Below the pieces are notes generated by a model. That model had not been told where the DNA came from and did not search any database. It saw only the letters and a list, made by a program, of their open reading frames with translations. Below, piece by piece: positions 37,205 to 47,135 of a DNA stretch of 64,000 nt; position 1 is the first letter of the stretch; the number at the start of each line of letters is the position of its first letter. The DNA is taken from contig NZ_CP129884.1 in assembly GCF_030490285.1 (NCBI RefSeq), positions 744,001 through 808,000 of the forward strand. Direction: 5' to 3'. The DNA comes from Methylomonas montana. GTDB lineage: Bacteria > Pseudomonadota > Gammaproteobacteria > Methylococcales > Methylomonadaceae. Position numbers and translations under genes: made by a program.

Positions 37205-40200
37205 ATGGCTCATCAAACCGACAGAACCCGAGCCAAATGCCTTTGCATTGATATCGAAACCGCCCGTCAGGATAGCTTGAAGTTGCGGGAAATAGGCGCC
37301 TATCGCCCGGACACCGATGTGCGCCTGCGCGTATCCGGCAAGGCGCCTGACTTGGTTAAAAAGCTGGATCAAATCAGCGAAGGCGCGGCGTTTGTGTTGG
37401 GGCATAACGTGATTGCCTTCGACCAGCCGGCTCTATCGGCACTGCATCCCGATTTGGCGCTGCATCGCTTGCCTTTGGTCGATACGCTGGAACTGTCGCC
37501 GGTGGCCTTTCCGCAAAATCCTTATCACCGCTTGGTGAAAGACTACAAACTCTGCACCACCACCCGCAACGATCCGGTCCGCGACGCGGAACTGGCTTAC
37601 GAATTGTTTCTGGATCAGGCCGATGCGTTGCGGCAGCGGGTGGCGGAACATCCTGACGAAGCGCTGTGCCTGCATTTTTTATTGGCGCCGGAGAACGGTA
37701 AGGGTGTGGCGAATTTCTTTGCCACCTTGCGCGCCGCGTTGCGGCCTTCCTTGAGCGATGCACAAGCGGCCTGGCAGCGAGCCACCGGCGGCAAGGTGTG
37801 CCGCGCCGGACAGCAGCTGGTCGTCAACGACTTTTTGCCCGAGCCGGCTTGGCATAAGTCTCTGGCTTATGTGTTGGCTTGGCTGCGGGTGGCGGGCGGC
37901 AATTCGGTGCTGCCGCCCTGGGTGAGTTTGTCCTTCCCGAAAACCCGCGAGTTGATCGCGACCTTGCGCGATGTGCCTTGCGGCGATGCCGAGTGTGAGT
38001 GGTGCCGGGAGCAGCATGATCTGTCGCAATTGTTGCCGCGCTATTTTCCGGGCATCACGCAGTTCCGGCCGACGCCAACTAGCGAGGATGGTGGGTCCTT
38101 GCAACAAGCCATCGTCGAACATGGCTTTGCCGGCACGCCGACGCTGGCGATTCTGCCGACCGGCGGCGGCAAATCCTTGTGTTATCAATTGCCGGCCTTG
38201 GCGCGCTTTTACCGCAACGGCAGCCTGACGGTGATCATCTCGCCGCTGCAATCCTTGATGAAGGATCAGGTCGACAATCTGGAAGCGCGCGGCATTACCT
38301 GCGCCGGTTACATCAATAGTTTGCTGAATCCTATGGAACGACAACTGATGCTGGATAAGTTGCGGCTGGGCGATTTGGGTTTGATCTTTGTCGCGCCGGA
38401 ACAATTTAGAAGCAGCGCCTTCGGCAAGGCCTTGATGCACAGGGAAGTCGGCGCCTGGGTGTTCGACGAGGCGCACTGTTTATCCAAATGGGGACACGAT
38501 TTTCGCCCGGATTATTTGTACGTGTCGCGTTTTATAAAAACCCGGCAAAAGGACAAGCCGTCGCCGGTATTTTGTTTTACCGCCACCGCCAAACCGGACG
38601 TGGTGCAAGACATTGTCGAGCATTTTCGCAAGCGCTTGGGTATTAGGCTGGCGTGTTTGACTGGCGGCGTCAGCCGGGAAAACCTGCTATACGAAGTGCA
38701 TGCGGTGCCTGCCCAAGCCAAATACCCGGAAGTGCTACGCTTGCTGGAGCAAAGCTTGCGCGACGAGGGCGGTGCCATCGTGTTCTGCGCGCGACAGAAG
38801 ACAGTGGAGGAAATGGCGGAATTTTTGAAACAGGCCGGCCTGGATTGCGGTTATTTCCACGGCGGCATGCAGCCCGAGCAAAAACGGCAGGTGCAGGAAG
38901 CCTTTATCGCCGGCGAGCTGCGGGTGATCGCCGCCACCAATGCCTTCGGCATGGGCGTGGATAAGGCCGATGTGCGTTTGGTGATTCATTTGGACACGCC
39001 AGGCTCATTGGAAAATTATCTACAGGAAGCCGGGCGGGCCGGTCGCGATCAAGACCCGGCGCGTTGCGTGTTGCTGTATGACGATACCGATCTGGATGTG
39101 CAGTTTCGTTTACTGCGTAATTCCAGGCTGACGCAACACGATATTTCCGCGATTTTAAAAGCCTTGCGCAGCATCGAGCGCAAAGACCGCAGCGAAGGTT
39201 CGGTGGTGGTCACCAGCGGCGAAATCTTGCTGGAAATACCGGACAAACACGGTATCGATCCCGATGCCGCCGATGCCGACACCAAGGTCCGCATCGCGGT
39301 GGCCTGGCTGGAAGAAGCCCGTCTGCTGGAGCGCCAGGAAAATCATACCCGCGTCTTTCCGGGCAGTTTGCAGGTGGCTAGTATCGATGAGGCCAGAGTC
39401 TTGCTGCAGAAAAAGCTGGAGCCGAATGCCGACATCGAGCCTTATATCGTGCTGCTGTCGCAGTTGTTTTATAGCGAAGACGACGAAGGCATCAGCACCG
39501 ACGACCTGATGCTTGCTACCGGCCGCAATTCTCATGAAGTGCAGAGCATGTTGCGCGAGCTGGACCGCTTTAAACTGGTGTCCAACGATACCGAAATCGG
39601 CGTCACGCTGTACCGCGATCCCGACACGGTCGATAGGCTGGAGGACTTGCGCAAGCTGGAAGACGCGTTGATCGCCAGCTTGCGCGAGGAAGCGCCGGAC
39701 GCGGATCGGGAGCAATGGCAGATTCTGAATGTGCGGCGGCTGTGCGATACCTTGCGCCGCGAGGCCGGCGTGGAGTTGACGCCGGACAAATTGACGCGTT
39801 TGATGAAATCGTTTGCCGAAGCCTTTGGCGATAATACCAGCCTGCGCGGTTTTTTTGCGTTACGCCCGGCCGGCCAGGACAATCGCTATCTGAAATTGCT
39901 GCGCAGCTGGCAGAAGATAGATGACATCCGCTGCAAGCGCATGCGGCTGGCTCAGGCCTTGCTGAATTACTTTCTGGTGCAACGCCAGGGCAATAATCTG
40001 CTGGTCACCTGCAAGCAAGGCGATTTGGAAGCAGCTTTGCGAGTCGATCTGACGTTACAGGATCTGGATGTACGCGATTGGAATGTGGCTTTGGCGGCGG
40101 CGTTGATTTATCTGGACAGCAACGAAGTATTGCATCTGGCCCGTGGCAAGGCCGTGTTCCGGGCGGCGATGAGCATTCAGCTGAATGCCGAAGCCCGGCG

Positions 40201-42349
40201 CCGGCAGTTTAAAAAATCAGATTACGCCGAGCTGGCCTTGCATTACAAGGACAAGATCATCCAGGTGCATGTGATGGCGGAATACGCGCGGCTGGCGCTA
40301 GGCAAGATTCAGGCGGCGATGGCGTTTATCGTCGATTACTTTGCCATGGATAGACACGAATTTGTACGCCGCTATTTTGCCGGCCGCCAGGATATTCTGG
40401 AAATGGCCACCACTGAGGCCGCGCATCGACGCATTCTCAGCGATCTGCAAAATCCGGAACAACAAGCCATCGTCGCCGCGCCGCCGGAAGGCAGTCAACT
40501 GGTGCTGGCCGGCCCCGGTTCCGGCAAGACCAGGGTCATCGTGCATCGGGTGGCCTGGTTACTGCGCGAATGCATGGTGTTGCCGGAAGACATCATGGTT
40601 TTGAGCTATAACCGTTCGGCGGCCGTCGAAATTCGTAAACGCTTGTGGGCCTTGATCGGCGCGGATGCCGTTGGTGTAACCGTGCAAACCCTGCACAGCC
40701 TGGCGATGCGCTTGACCGGCACCAGTTATGCTGTCGCCGCCGAGCATGGCGAGACAGTCGATTTTTCCGCCGTTATCAAAAACGCCACCACGCTCTTGAA
40801 ACAAGCGGAGCAGGGCGACGACATCGGTCCGGGCATACAACGCGACCGCTTGCTGTCGGGCTTGCGCTATCTGCTGGTCGACGAATATCAGGACATCAAC
40901 GCCGAGCATTACGAGTTGATTAGCGCGTTGGCCGGCAGGGCTATCAATAGCGAGGACGATAAATTGTCGCTGTTGGCGGTGGGCGACGACGATCAGAATA
41001 TTTACGCGTTTGGCGGCGCGAACGTTCGCTTCATCAAACAGTTTACCGAGGACTATCAGGCCAGGACTTTTTACCTGATCGAAAACTACCGCTCCACGGC
41101 GCATATCATTCATTGCGCGAATCGGGTGATTGCGCCGGCGCGGGAGCGGATGAAAACCCAGCAGACCATCCAAATCAATTACGCCCGCCGAGATGCGGCG
41201 GATGGCGGCGAATTTGCCAAACTGGATAGTTTGACTCAAGGCCGGGTGCATATCCTGGAAACCCCGGCGCCGCTCTATGGTGAAGTCGAGCTGGCGCTGG
41301 CCGAATTGATTCGGTTGAACAGGCTGGCAAACGCAGGTCAAACCAGCCATTGGGGCCGTTTTGCGGTGATCGCCAGACATTGGGAAACGTTGGAACCAAT
41401 GGCGGAATTGTGCCGGTTGCAAGGCATTCCGGTGCGCTTGATGCGCGACAAGTATCTATTGAATTTGTATAGCACGCGGGAAGGCTATGGCTTGCTGGCA
41501 TTATTGAACAAGCAAGGGCGAAAGTCTCGCAAACCCCGGCTGTTGTTGCGCTGGGGGACGTTGTCGCGCTGGTTCAAACGCCGCTATCGTCAGAAGGTGG
41601 ACGACCCGATCGAACATCCCTATCGAGCCATGCTGGCGCAATTCATCAGTGCCTCCGAATCGATCGCGCCAGGATGCCAGCAGGTGGTCAGCAATCTGGT
41701 CGAAGCGCTTTACGAATTCGATTCCGGTAGTCAGATCGGCGAAAACGATAGCCGGCATGCGCCGTTGTTGTTATTGACGGCGCATCGTGCCAAGGGCTTG
41801 GAATTCGATCATGTGCTGATTCTGGATGGCGGCGGCTGGCAGCAAACCCGCGACGAAGAGCGGCGGTTATTCTACGTGGCGATGACCCGGGCCCGCAAGA
41901 CCCTGACTTTGTCTACCAGATCAGGTGGGCGGCATGCTTTCGTTCGCGATTGCGAAGCGCTTTGCGTTAAAACGCAGCCGCAAGCCACTCGCGAGTTTCA
42001 AGCGCTGGGCCAACGCACTTGGCTGGCCGATTTGGGGCAAGTCGTATTGTCATGGCCGGGATATTTCGCGCCGGATAAGGCTATTCACCGGGCGATTGCG
42101 CAGCTGGAGGTCGGCTGCGAATTGATCTTGCGTACCAGGAGCGACGGGCAAACCGGTTGGGAACTGGCGGACAAAAACGGTGTGGCGGTTACCCGAATGG
42201 CTTTGGCTTTTACGCCGCCGCCGGGCAATATCGTGGCGGTAAGGGTGGCGGCGATTGCGGTTTGGCACAGAAAGTCCGGCGATGACGAAAAACTGCGTTG
42301 CGAGCATTGGGAGGTGGTGTTGCCGGAAATTTCGTATATGCCGCGCTGA
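37205..42349 (+). CDS. Exonuclease-RecQ-UvrD three-module fusion protein
   Basis: The 1714-residue protein joins three DNA-processing modules. Residues about 10-140 resemble a DEDD 3'-5' exonuclease: D16-I-E18, GHN...FD (N68, D73) and the third motif NDPVRDA ending at D127. Residues about 285-640 are a RecQ helicase: Walker A TGGGKS (319-324), DEAH (421-424), FTATA and QEAGRAGRD; the four-Cys RecQ zinc domain was not seen. Residues about 1085-1600 form a UvrD/Rep-type SF1 helicase: GPGSGKT (1103-1109), DEYQD (1226-1230), DDDQNIYAFGG, TAHRAKGLEFD and FYVAMTRAR. The linker (640-1080) is helical. Such a protein could unwind, degrade and strip DNA in repair or phage defence; that is inference. 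Confidence 0.9.
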   Translation: MAHQTDRTRAKCLCIDIETARQDSLKLREIGAYRPDTDVRLRVSGKAPDLVKKLDQISEGAAFVLGHNVIAFDQPALSALHPDLALHRLPLVDTLELSPVAFPQNPYHRLVKDYKLCTTTRNDPVRDAELAYELFLDQADALRQRVAEHPDEALCLHFLLAPENGKGVANFFATLRAALRPSLSDAQAAWQRATGGKVCRAGQQLVVNDFLPEPAWHKSLAYVLAWLRVAGGNSVLPPWVSLSFPKTRELIATLRDVPCGDAECEWCREQHDLSQLLPRYFPGITQFRPTPTSEDGGSLQQAIVEHGFAGTPTLAILPTGGGKSLCYQLPALARFYRNGSLTVIISPLQSLMKDQVDNLEARGITCAGYINSLLNPMERQLMLDKLRLGDLGLIFVAPEQFRSSAFGKALMHREVGAWVFDEAHCLSKWGHDFRPDYLYVSRFIKTRQKDKPSPVFCFTATAKPDVVQDIVEHFRKRLGIRLACLTGGVSRENLLYEVHAVPAQAKYPEVLRLLEQSLRDEGGAIVFCARQKTVEEMAEFLKQAGLDCGYFHGGMQPEQKRQVQEAFIAGELRVIAATNAFGMGVDKADVRLVIHLDTPGSLENYLQEAGRAGRDQDPARCVLLYDDTDLDVQFRLLRNSRLTQHDISAILKALRSIERKDRSEGSVVVTSGEILLEIPDKHGIDPDAADADTKVRIAVAWLEEARLLERQENHTRVFPGSLQVASIDEARVLLQKKLEPNADIEPYIVLLSQLFYSEDDEGISTDDLMLATGRNSHEVQSMLRELDRFKLVSNDTEIGVTLYRDPDTVDRLEDLRKLEDALIASLREEAPDADREQWQILNVRRLCDTLRREAGVELTPDKLTRLMKSFAEAFGDNTSLRGFFALRPAGQDNRYLKLLRSWQKIDDIRCKRMRLAQALLNYFLVQRQGNNLLVTCKQGDLEAALRVDLTLQDLDVRDWNVALAAALIYLDSNEVLHLARGKAVFRAAMSIQLNAEARRRQFKKSDYAELALHYKDKIIQVHVMAEYARLALGKIQAAMAFIVDYFAMDRHEFVRRYFAGRQDILEMATTEAAHRRILSDLQNPEQQAIVAAPPEGSQLVLAGPGSGKTRVIVHRVAWLLRECMVLPEDIMVLSYNRSAAVEIRKRLWALIGADAVGVTVQTLHSLAMRLTGTSYAVAAEHGETVDFSAVIKNATTLLKQAEQGDDIGPGIQRDRLLSGLRYLLVDEYQDINAEHYELISALAGRAINSEDDKLSLLAVGDDDQNIYAFGGANVRFIKQFTEDYQARTFYLIENYRSTAHIIHCANRVIAPARERMKTQQTIQINYARRDAADGGEFAKLDSLTQGRVHILETPAPLYGEVELALAELIRLNRLANAGQTSHWGRFAVIARHWETLEPMAELCRLQGIPVRLMRDKYLLNLYSTREGYGLLALLNKQGRKSRKPRLLLRWGTLSRWFKRRYRQKVDDPIEHPYRAMLAQFISASESIAPGCQQVVSNLVEALYEFDSGSQIGENDSRHAPLLLLTAHRAKGLEFDHVLILDGGGWQQTRDEERRLFYVAMTRARKTLTLSTRSGGRHAFVRDCEALCVKTQPQATREFQALGQRTWLADLGQVVLSWPGYFAPDKAIHRAIAQLEVGCELILRTRSDGQTGWELADKNGVAVTRMALAFTPPPGNIVAVRVAAIAVWHRKSGDDEKLRCEHWEVVLPEISYMPR

Positions 42350-42374
42350 TGCGCTAAAAAACCGATAAAAGCAC

Positions 42375-42863
42375 TTATAACTGTGCCAGATGCGCGCTTA
42401 AGTCTTTAACATCGAATTTGCCGACTTTGTGCATCGCGATGGCGCCCTGGCGGTCGATCAAAAAAGTGGTCGGCGTCAGTTGCACATTGCCGAAGGCTCG
42501 GACATGGCGGCCGTCGATATCCAGCGCGACCGCGTACGGCAACTGTCTTTCCTTGCTTAGCGTTTGCACGCGGCTGGGCGGGTCGTAGGGCATCGCCACC
42601 GCGACGATTTGCAAGCCGCGATCCTTGAATTGCTCATGCAGAGCGATTAAATCCGGTATTTCCTCGATGCAGCTGGGACAATCCGTCGCCCAAAAAGTGA
42701 TTAGTACCGGTTTGCCTTTCAAGTCGGCAATGGCGAGCTGTTCGCCTTTTAAGGTGGTGAAGACGGCATTGGGGGCTAGGCTTTTCGTGTAGGTCAGCCA
42801 CCAGGCGATGACGCCTAGCAAGCAAATGGCCGAAAGGACGCCAAGCGCCGATTTTATTCTCAT
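42375..42863 (-). CDS. Membrane-anchored TlpA/ResA-type thioredoxin
   Basis: From ATG 42863 the 162-residue protein has one N-terminal membrane helix (about 7-24) and a periplasmic thioredoxin fold with ATDCPSCIEEIPDLI (CPSC active site) and LTPTTFLIDRQG (cis-Pro loop). Such proteins reduce disulfides, often for cytochrome c maturation. An upstream TTG was not used. It is divergent from serA. Confidence 0.85.
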   Translation of the reverse strand: MRIKSALGVLSAICLLGVIAWWLTYTKSLAPNAVFTTLKGEQLAIADLKGKPVLITFWATDCPSCIEEIPDLIALHEQFKDRGLQIVAVAMPYDPPSRVQTLSKERQLPYAVALDIDGRHVRAFGNVQLTPTTFLIDRQGAIAMHKVGKFDVKDLSAHLAQL

Positions 42864-42961
42864 AAGCAAGGGATATCCGGTAGTGGGTCTGGAACGCGCA
42901 TTACGGCGATTATAGCAAAGCTGCTAGAATGCAGACTTTATCCAATAATCCAGTCAAGGCG

Positions 42962-44545
42962 ATGAAAAAGATACTGATTTCAGACAAGCTCGCGGAAGAT
43001 GGCATTAATTTCTTAAATGCACAGGAAGGCATACAGATACATATTCAAACCGGTCTGAATGAAGATGCGCTGTGTGAGATTATCCCGGAATACGATGCCT
43101 TGCTGATTCGCAGCGATACTCAGGTGACTGCGCGGGTATTAAAAGCGGCGACGCGTCTGAAAGTGGTCGGCCGCGCCGGCATCGGGGTGGATAACGTCGA
43201 TTTAAATGCTGCCACCGAGCAAGGCATCATCGTGATGAACACCCCGGACGCCAATGCGACGACGACGGCGGAATTGGCGATTGCCCATATGTTTTCCTTG
43301 AGCCGCAATCTGCCGATCGCCAACCAGTCGGTGAGAGAAGGCAAATGGGAGCGCTCCAAGTTGATGGGTGCCGAAATTGCCCATAAGACCTTGGCGGTGC
43401 TGGGCTTCGGCACCATAGGCCGGATCGTCGCGCAACGCGGCAACGGCTTGGGCATGCGGGTCATCGCTTACGATCCGTTCGTGGCGCCCGACATTTTTAC
43501 CAAGCACGGCGCGGAAATGGTTGATCTGGATACTTTGGTCAAACAAGCCGACTATCTGACCCTGCATTGCCCTTTACTGGAAAAAACTAAAAACATCATC
43601 GGCCGCGCGCAGTTGGCGGTGATGAAAAAATCGGCGCGCTTGATTAACTGCGCACGCGGCGGCTTGGTCGATGAAACGGCTTTGTTCGACGCCTTGAAAG
43701 AAGGCCGTATCGCCGGCGCGGCGCTGGATGTATACGAAAACGAGCCGCCCAAGGATTCGCCGTTGTTGACGCTGGATAATGTGGTGTTTACGCCGCATTT
43801 AGGTGCTTCGACCAAGGAGGCGCAAGTGGCGGTCAGCGTGGAGATTGCCCGGCAGGCGGTTAAATATTTGCAGACCGGCGAAGCGGTCAATGCCTTGAAT
43901 CTGCCCAGATTGTCGGCCGAAGAGTTGAAAAACGCCCAGCCGTTTATGAATCTTGCCAATATTCTCGGCAAGGTGCTGGTCGGCTTGATCGATAAGCCGA
44001 TCGAAAAGCTGGAAGTGGCGGTGTTTGGTAAGGCTGCGCGGGTCAAAATCCGGCCGATCTCGGCCGAAGCGATGGTGGGTTTACTGGGTGGGCAGTTTTC
44101 CACGCCGGTCAATCGGGTGAATGTCGAGAATATTGCCAAGCGCCAGGGTATTACCTTGATCGAGTCGCAGACCGATGAATCCGAAGGCTATCAGTCCTTG
44201 ATCAAGATCACCGGACATTGCGGCGACAAATCGGTGTCCCTGGCCGGCACCTTGTTGGGCGACCAGCACCCGCGTCTGGTCAGTATCAATCAATTCGAAA
44301 TCGAAGTGGTACCGGAAGGCGCGTTATTGATTACGCGTCATGACGACAAGCCGGGCGTGATCGCCGCGATCAGTTCGATCCTGGGCGCCGCCAATATCAA
44401 TATTACCCGGATGCAGGTCAGTATTGCCGACGAGCACCAGTTGGCAATGATGGTGATCAGTGTGTCCAATCCTTTAAACGAACAGGTGTTGAAGTCGGTT
44501 TGCGAAGTGCCGGCGGTACATACGGCGAGGCAAATTGCTTTATGA
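42962..44545 (+). CDS. serA: D-3-phosphoglycerate dehydrogenase
   Basis: SerA commits 3-phosphoglycerate to serine synthesis. The 527-residue long form has the NAD-binding LGFGTIGRIVAQRG, the catalytic region INCARGGLVDETAL with HLGAST, an intervening domain (about 315-450) and a C-terminal ACT domain (LLITRHDDKPGVIAAISSIL). ATG 42962 gives the usual length; an in-frame ATG at 42929 would add 11 residues. Its stop overlaps serB (ATGA). Confidence 0.95.
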   Translation: MKKILISDKLAEDGINFLNAQEGIQIHIQTGLNEDALCEIIPEYDALLIRSDTQVTARVLKAATRLKVVGRAGIGVDNVDLNAATEQGIIVMNTPDANATTTAELAIAHMFSLSRNLPIANQSVREGKWERSKLMGAEIAHKTLAVLGFGTIGRIVAQRGNGLGMRVIAYDPFVAPDIFTKHGAEMVDLDTLVKQADYLTLHCPLLEKTKNIIGRAQLAVMKKSARLINCARGGLVDETALFDALKEGRIAGAALDVYENEPPKDSPLLTLDNVVFTPHLGASTKEAQVAVSVEIARQAVKYLQTGEAVNALNLPRLSAEELKNAQPFMNLANILGKVLVGLIDKPIEKLEVAVFGKAARVKIRPISAEAMVGLLGGQFSTPVNRVNVENIAKRQGITLIESQTDESEGYQSLIKITGHCGDKSVSLAGTLLGDQHPRLVSINQFEIEVVPEGALLITRHDDKPGVIAAISSILGAANINITRMQVSIADEHQLAMMVISVSNPLNEQVLKSVCEVPAVHTARQIAL

Positions 44546-45183
44546 GTTTTGATGTTATTTGTTTTGATTGCGACAGCACATTGAGCCGGGTCGAGGGTAT
44601 AGACGAACTGGCCCGTCGCCACGGTTTGTTCGAACAAGTGGCGGCATTGACCGAGGCGGCGATGAACGGCGAGCTGGCGCTGGAAGCCGTTTATGCCAAC
44701 CGGCTGGAGTTGATCAAGCCGGATAAGGCGGCGATAGAGTGGCTGGCGGAGTTGTATATCGCCGAAATGGTCGAAGGCGTCAGCGAAACCATTCAGACCT
44801 TGCAGGCCAATCAGAAGCTGATTCATATCATCAGCGGCGGCTTGCGTCAGGCAATTTTGCCTTTGGCCGAGCAGCTGGGGATTCCGGAAGATCATGTGCA
44901 TGCGGTCGATGTGCTATTCGATGAGGATGGCAATTATCAGGATTTCGCCAGGCATTCGCCTTTGGCCGTCAGCGGCGGCAAGGCGCGGATTTGCCGACGG
45001 CTGAGAATGCATCATTCGTCCTTGGTGATGATAGGCGACGGCAAGACCGATCTGGAAGCCAAATTGGCCGGCGCGTATATGATCGGTTTCGGCGGCGTCG
45101 TGCGCCGGCCCTTGGTTGAGGAGCAGGCCGACCACTATGTCGCGGACGCTTCGCTGGCGGCGATATTACCGCTGGTATTGTAA
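44542..45183 (+). CDS. serB: Phosphoserine phosphatase-like HAD protein
   Basis: The 213-residue HAD hydrolase has DCDSTLSRVEGIDEL with the catalytic Asp pair, IISGGLRQAI and GDGKTDLEAK. This is the short SerB type without an ACT domain. Translational coupling to serA supports phosphoserine as substrate, completing part of the serine pathway. Confidence 0.92.
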   Translation: MSFDVICFDCDSTLSRVEGIDELARRHGLFEQVAALTEAAMNGELALEAVYANRLELIKPDKAAIEWLAELYIAEMVEGVSETIQTLQANQKLIHIISGGLRQAILPLAEQLGIPEDHVHAVDVLFDEDGNYQDFARHSPLAVSGGKARICRRLRMHHSSLVMIGDGKTDLEAKLAGAYMIGFGGVVRRPLVEEQADHYVADASLAAILPLVL

Positions 45184-45252
45184 GCTAAGGGTCGATAAGC
45201 GGGCGCGACGATGATAAAATCCTTAAATTTTTAAAAGATTCAGAGAGATACA

Positions 45253-46005
45253 ATGGCAGGGCATAGTAAGTGGGCTAACATCAAGCATCGCAAAGGCGCT
45301 CAGGACGCAAAACGCGGCAAGATTTTTACCAAAATGATTCGCGAGATTACCGTGGCCGCGAAGGGTTCCGGCGGCGGCGATCCCTCCAACAACCCGAGTC
45401 TGCGCACCGCTATCGATAAGGCGCTCGGCGCCAACATGAAACGCGATACCATCGATAACACCATCAAAAAAGCTATCGGCGCGGTCGACGGTGTAGTCTA
45501 TGAAGAAGTGCGTTATGAAGGTTATGGTCCTGGCGGCACGGCGGTGATGGTCAATTGCTTGACCGATAACCGCAATCGCACCGTGGCCGATGTCCGGCAT
45601 GCGTTCTCCAAGGCTGGCGGCAATTTGGGTACCGACGGTTCGGTGGCTTATATGTTCCGCAAGGCCGGGATTATCAGCTATTCCAACGAAGTCGATGAAG
45701 ATGCGTTGATGGAAGCGGCGATGGAAGCCGGCGCCGAGGATGTCGTCACCAATGACGACGGCTCCATCGATGTGTTCACCACCCCGGAAGATTATCTGAC
45801 CGTCAAGGAAGCCATGGTCGCCGCCGGGTTTGAGCCGGAAAACGCCGAAGTGACGATGCACGCGGACGTCAAAACCGAACTGGACGCCGAGGCAGCGGAA
45901 AAAATGCTGAAGTTGATCGACAGGCTGGAAGATCTGGACGATGTGCAGGATGTGTATTCCAATGCCGACATCAGCGACGACATCATGACTGCACTCGATG
46001 CCTAA
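45253..46005 (+). CDS. yebC: YebC/TACO1 family protein
   Basis: The 250-residue protein begins [15 protein letters not shown], followed by the conserved acidic middle and GYGPGG(T). YebC proteins bind ribosomes and help translation of polyproline stretches; some act in transcription. It precedes ruvC, a classical gene order. Confidence 0.96.
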   Translation: MAGHSKWANIKHRKGAQDAKRGKIFTKMIREITVAAKGSGGGDPSNNPSLRTAIDKALGANMKRDTIDNTIKKAIGAVDGVVYEEVRYEGYGPGGTAVMVNCLTDNRNRTVADVRHAFSKAGGNLGTDGSVAYMFRKAGIISYSNEVDEDALMEAAMEAGAEDVVTNDDGSIDVFTTPEDYLTVKEAMVAAGFEPENAEVTMHADVKTELDAEAAEKMLKLIDRLEDLDDVQDVYSNADISDDIMTALDA

Positions 46006-46038
46006 TCACTCGATTAAATTACCCGCACCAATACACTG

Positions 46039-46536
46039 TTGACCAGAATTTTAGGTATCGATCCAGGTTCGCGCATCACCGGATACGGGGTGGTGGAGTC
46101 CACGCCGCGCGGCATTCGTTATGTGGCCAGCGGCTGTATTCGGGTCAAGTCCGACCAGTTCCCCGAGCGCTTGAAGCAGATTTTCGACGGTGTCAGTCAA
46201 GTCATCGAATTGTACCGGCCTGAGCAAATGGCCATTGAGCAAGTATTCATGCACAAGAACGCCGATTCGGCCTTAAAGCTGGGCCAGGCGCGCGGTGCGG
46301 CTATTTGCGCCACGCTGAATCGAGATTTGCCGGTGTTCGAATACGCCGCGCGGCAGGTGAAGCAGGCCTTGGTGGGTAAAGGTAATGCCGATAAGCTGCA
46401 AGTCCAGCACATGGTGAAAATTTTGTTGAGTATTCAAGGTGATATGCAAATCGACGCCAGCGACGCGCTGGCGATCGGTTTGTGCCACAGCCATTATCAG
46501 GAAACCGCAATGCGCTTGCAGAAGGTAAGTTCATGA
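46039..46536 (+). CDS. ruvC: Holliday junction resolvase RuvC
   Basis: RuvC cuts Holliday junctions. The 165-residue protein has the RNase H fold with [15 protein letters not shown] (first catalytic Asp), MAIEQVF (Glu), and [12 protein letters not shown] (final Asp pair). I assign the TTG at 46039 as start, since no ATG/GTG is available upstream in frame and the protein then matches the family. Its stop overlaps ruvA (ATGA). Confidence 0.94.
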   Translation: MTRILGIDPGSRITGYGVVESTPRGIRYVASGCIRVKSDQFPERLKQIFDGVSQVIELYRPEQMAIEQVFMHKNADSALKLGQARGAAICATLNRDLPVFEYAARQVKQALVGKGNADKLQVQHMVKILLSIQGDMQIDASDALAIGLCHSHYQETAMRLQKVSS

Positions 46537-47135
46537 TCGGCTTTTTACGCGGCCGCTTGATCCACAAGGCGCCGCCGCAGCTATTGCTGGATGTGCAGGG
46601 TGTCGGCTATGAAGTGGAAGCGCCGATGAACACCTTTTACGACCTGCCGGCGCTGGGAGAGGAAGTCAAGCTGCATACCCATCTGGTGGTGAGGGAAGAC
46701 GCCCATATCTTGTTCGGCTTTGCCACCGAAAACGAACGCATGCTGTTCAGGACCTTGATCAAGGTCAACGGGGTCGGTCCGAAGCTGGCGTTGACGATAT
46801 TGTCCGGGCAAAGCACCGAAGAATTTTATCGCTGCGTCGACGATAACGATGTCAAAGGTTTGGTACGCTTGCCGGGCGTCGGCCAAAAAACCGCCGAGCG
46901 CTTGATTATCGAAATGCGCGGCCGCTTGCCGGAATTGAGCAAACTGTCGGTGTCGCTTGATCGATCCGGTCCGGCGACCAACTCATCGGCCAGTCCCAAG
47001 CAGGAAGCGATTAGCGCGTTGTGCGCCTTGGGTTATAAGCCGCAGGATGCGGCGCGGATGGTGCAAGCGATTGCCGTCGAGGATAAAAGCTGTGAGGACA
47101 TCATTCGGCTGGCGCTACGCGGTGCGGTTAAATGA
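46533..47135 (+). CDS. ruvA: Holliday junction branch migration protein RuvA
   Basis: RuvA binds four-way junctions and loads RuvB. The 200-residue protein starts MIGFLRGRL, has helix-hairpin-helix motifs ([10 protein letters not shown] and [12 protein letters not shown]) and a C-terminal three-helix domain ([19 protein letters not shown]). It overlaps ruvC and ruvB by four bases each. Confidence 0.96.
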   Translation: MIGFLRGRLIHKAPPQLLLDVQGVGYEVEAPMNTFYDLPALGEEVKLHTHLVVREDAHILFGFATENERMLFRTLIKVNGVGPKLALTILSGQSTEEFYRCVDDNDVKGLVRLPGVGQKTAERLIIEMRGRLPELSKLSVSLDRSGPATNSSASPKQEAISALCALGYKPQDAARMVQAIAVEDKSCEDIIRLALRGAVK

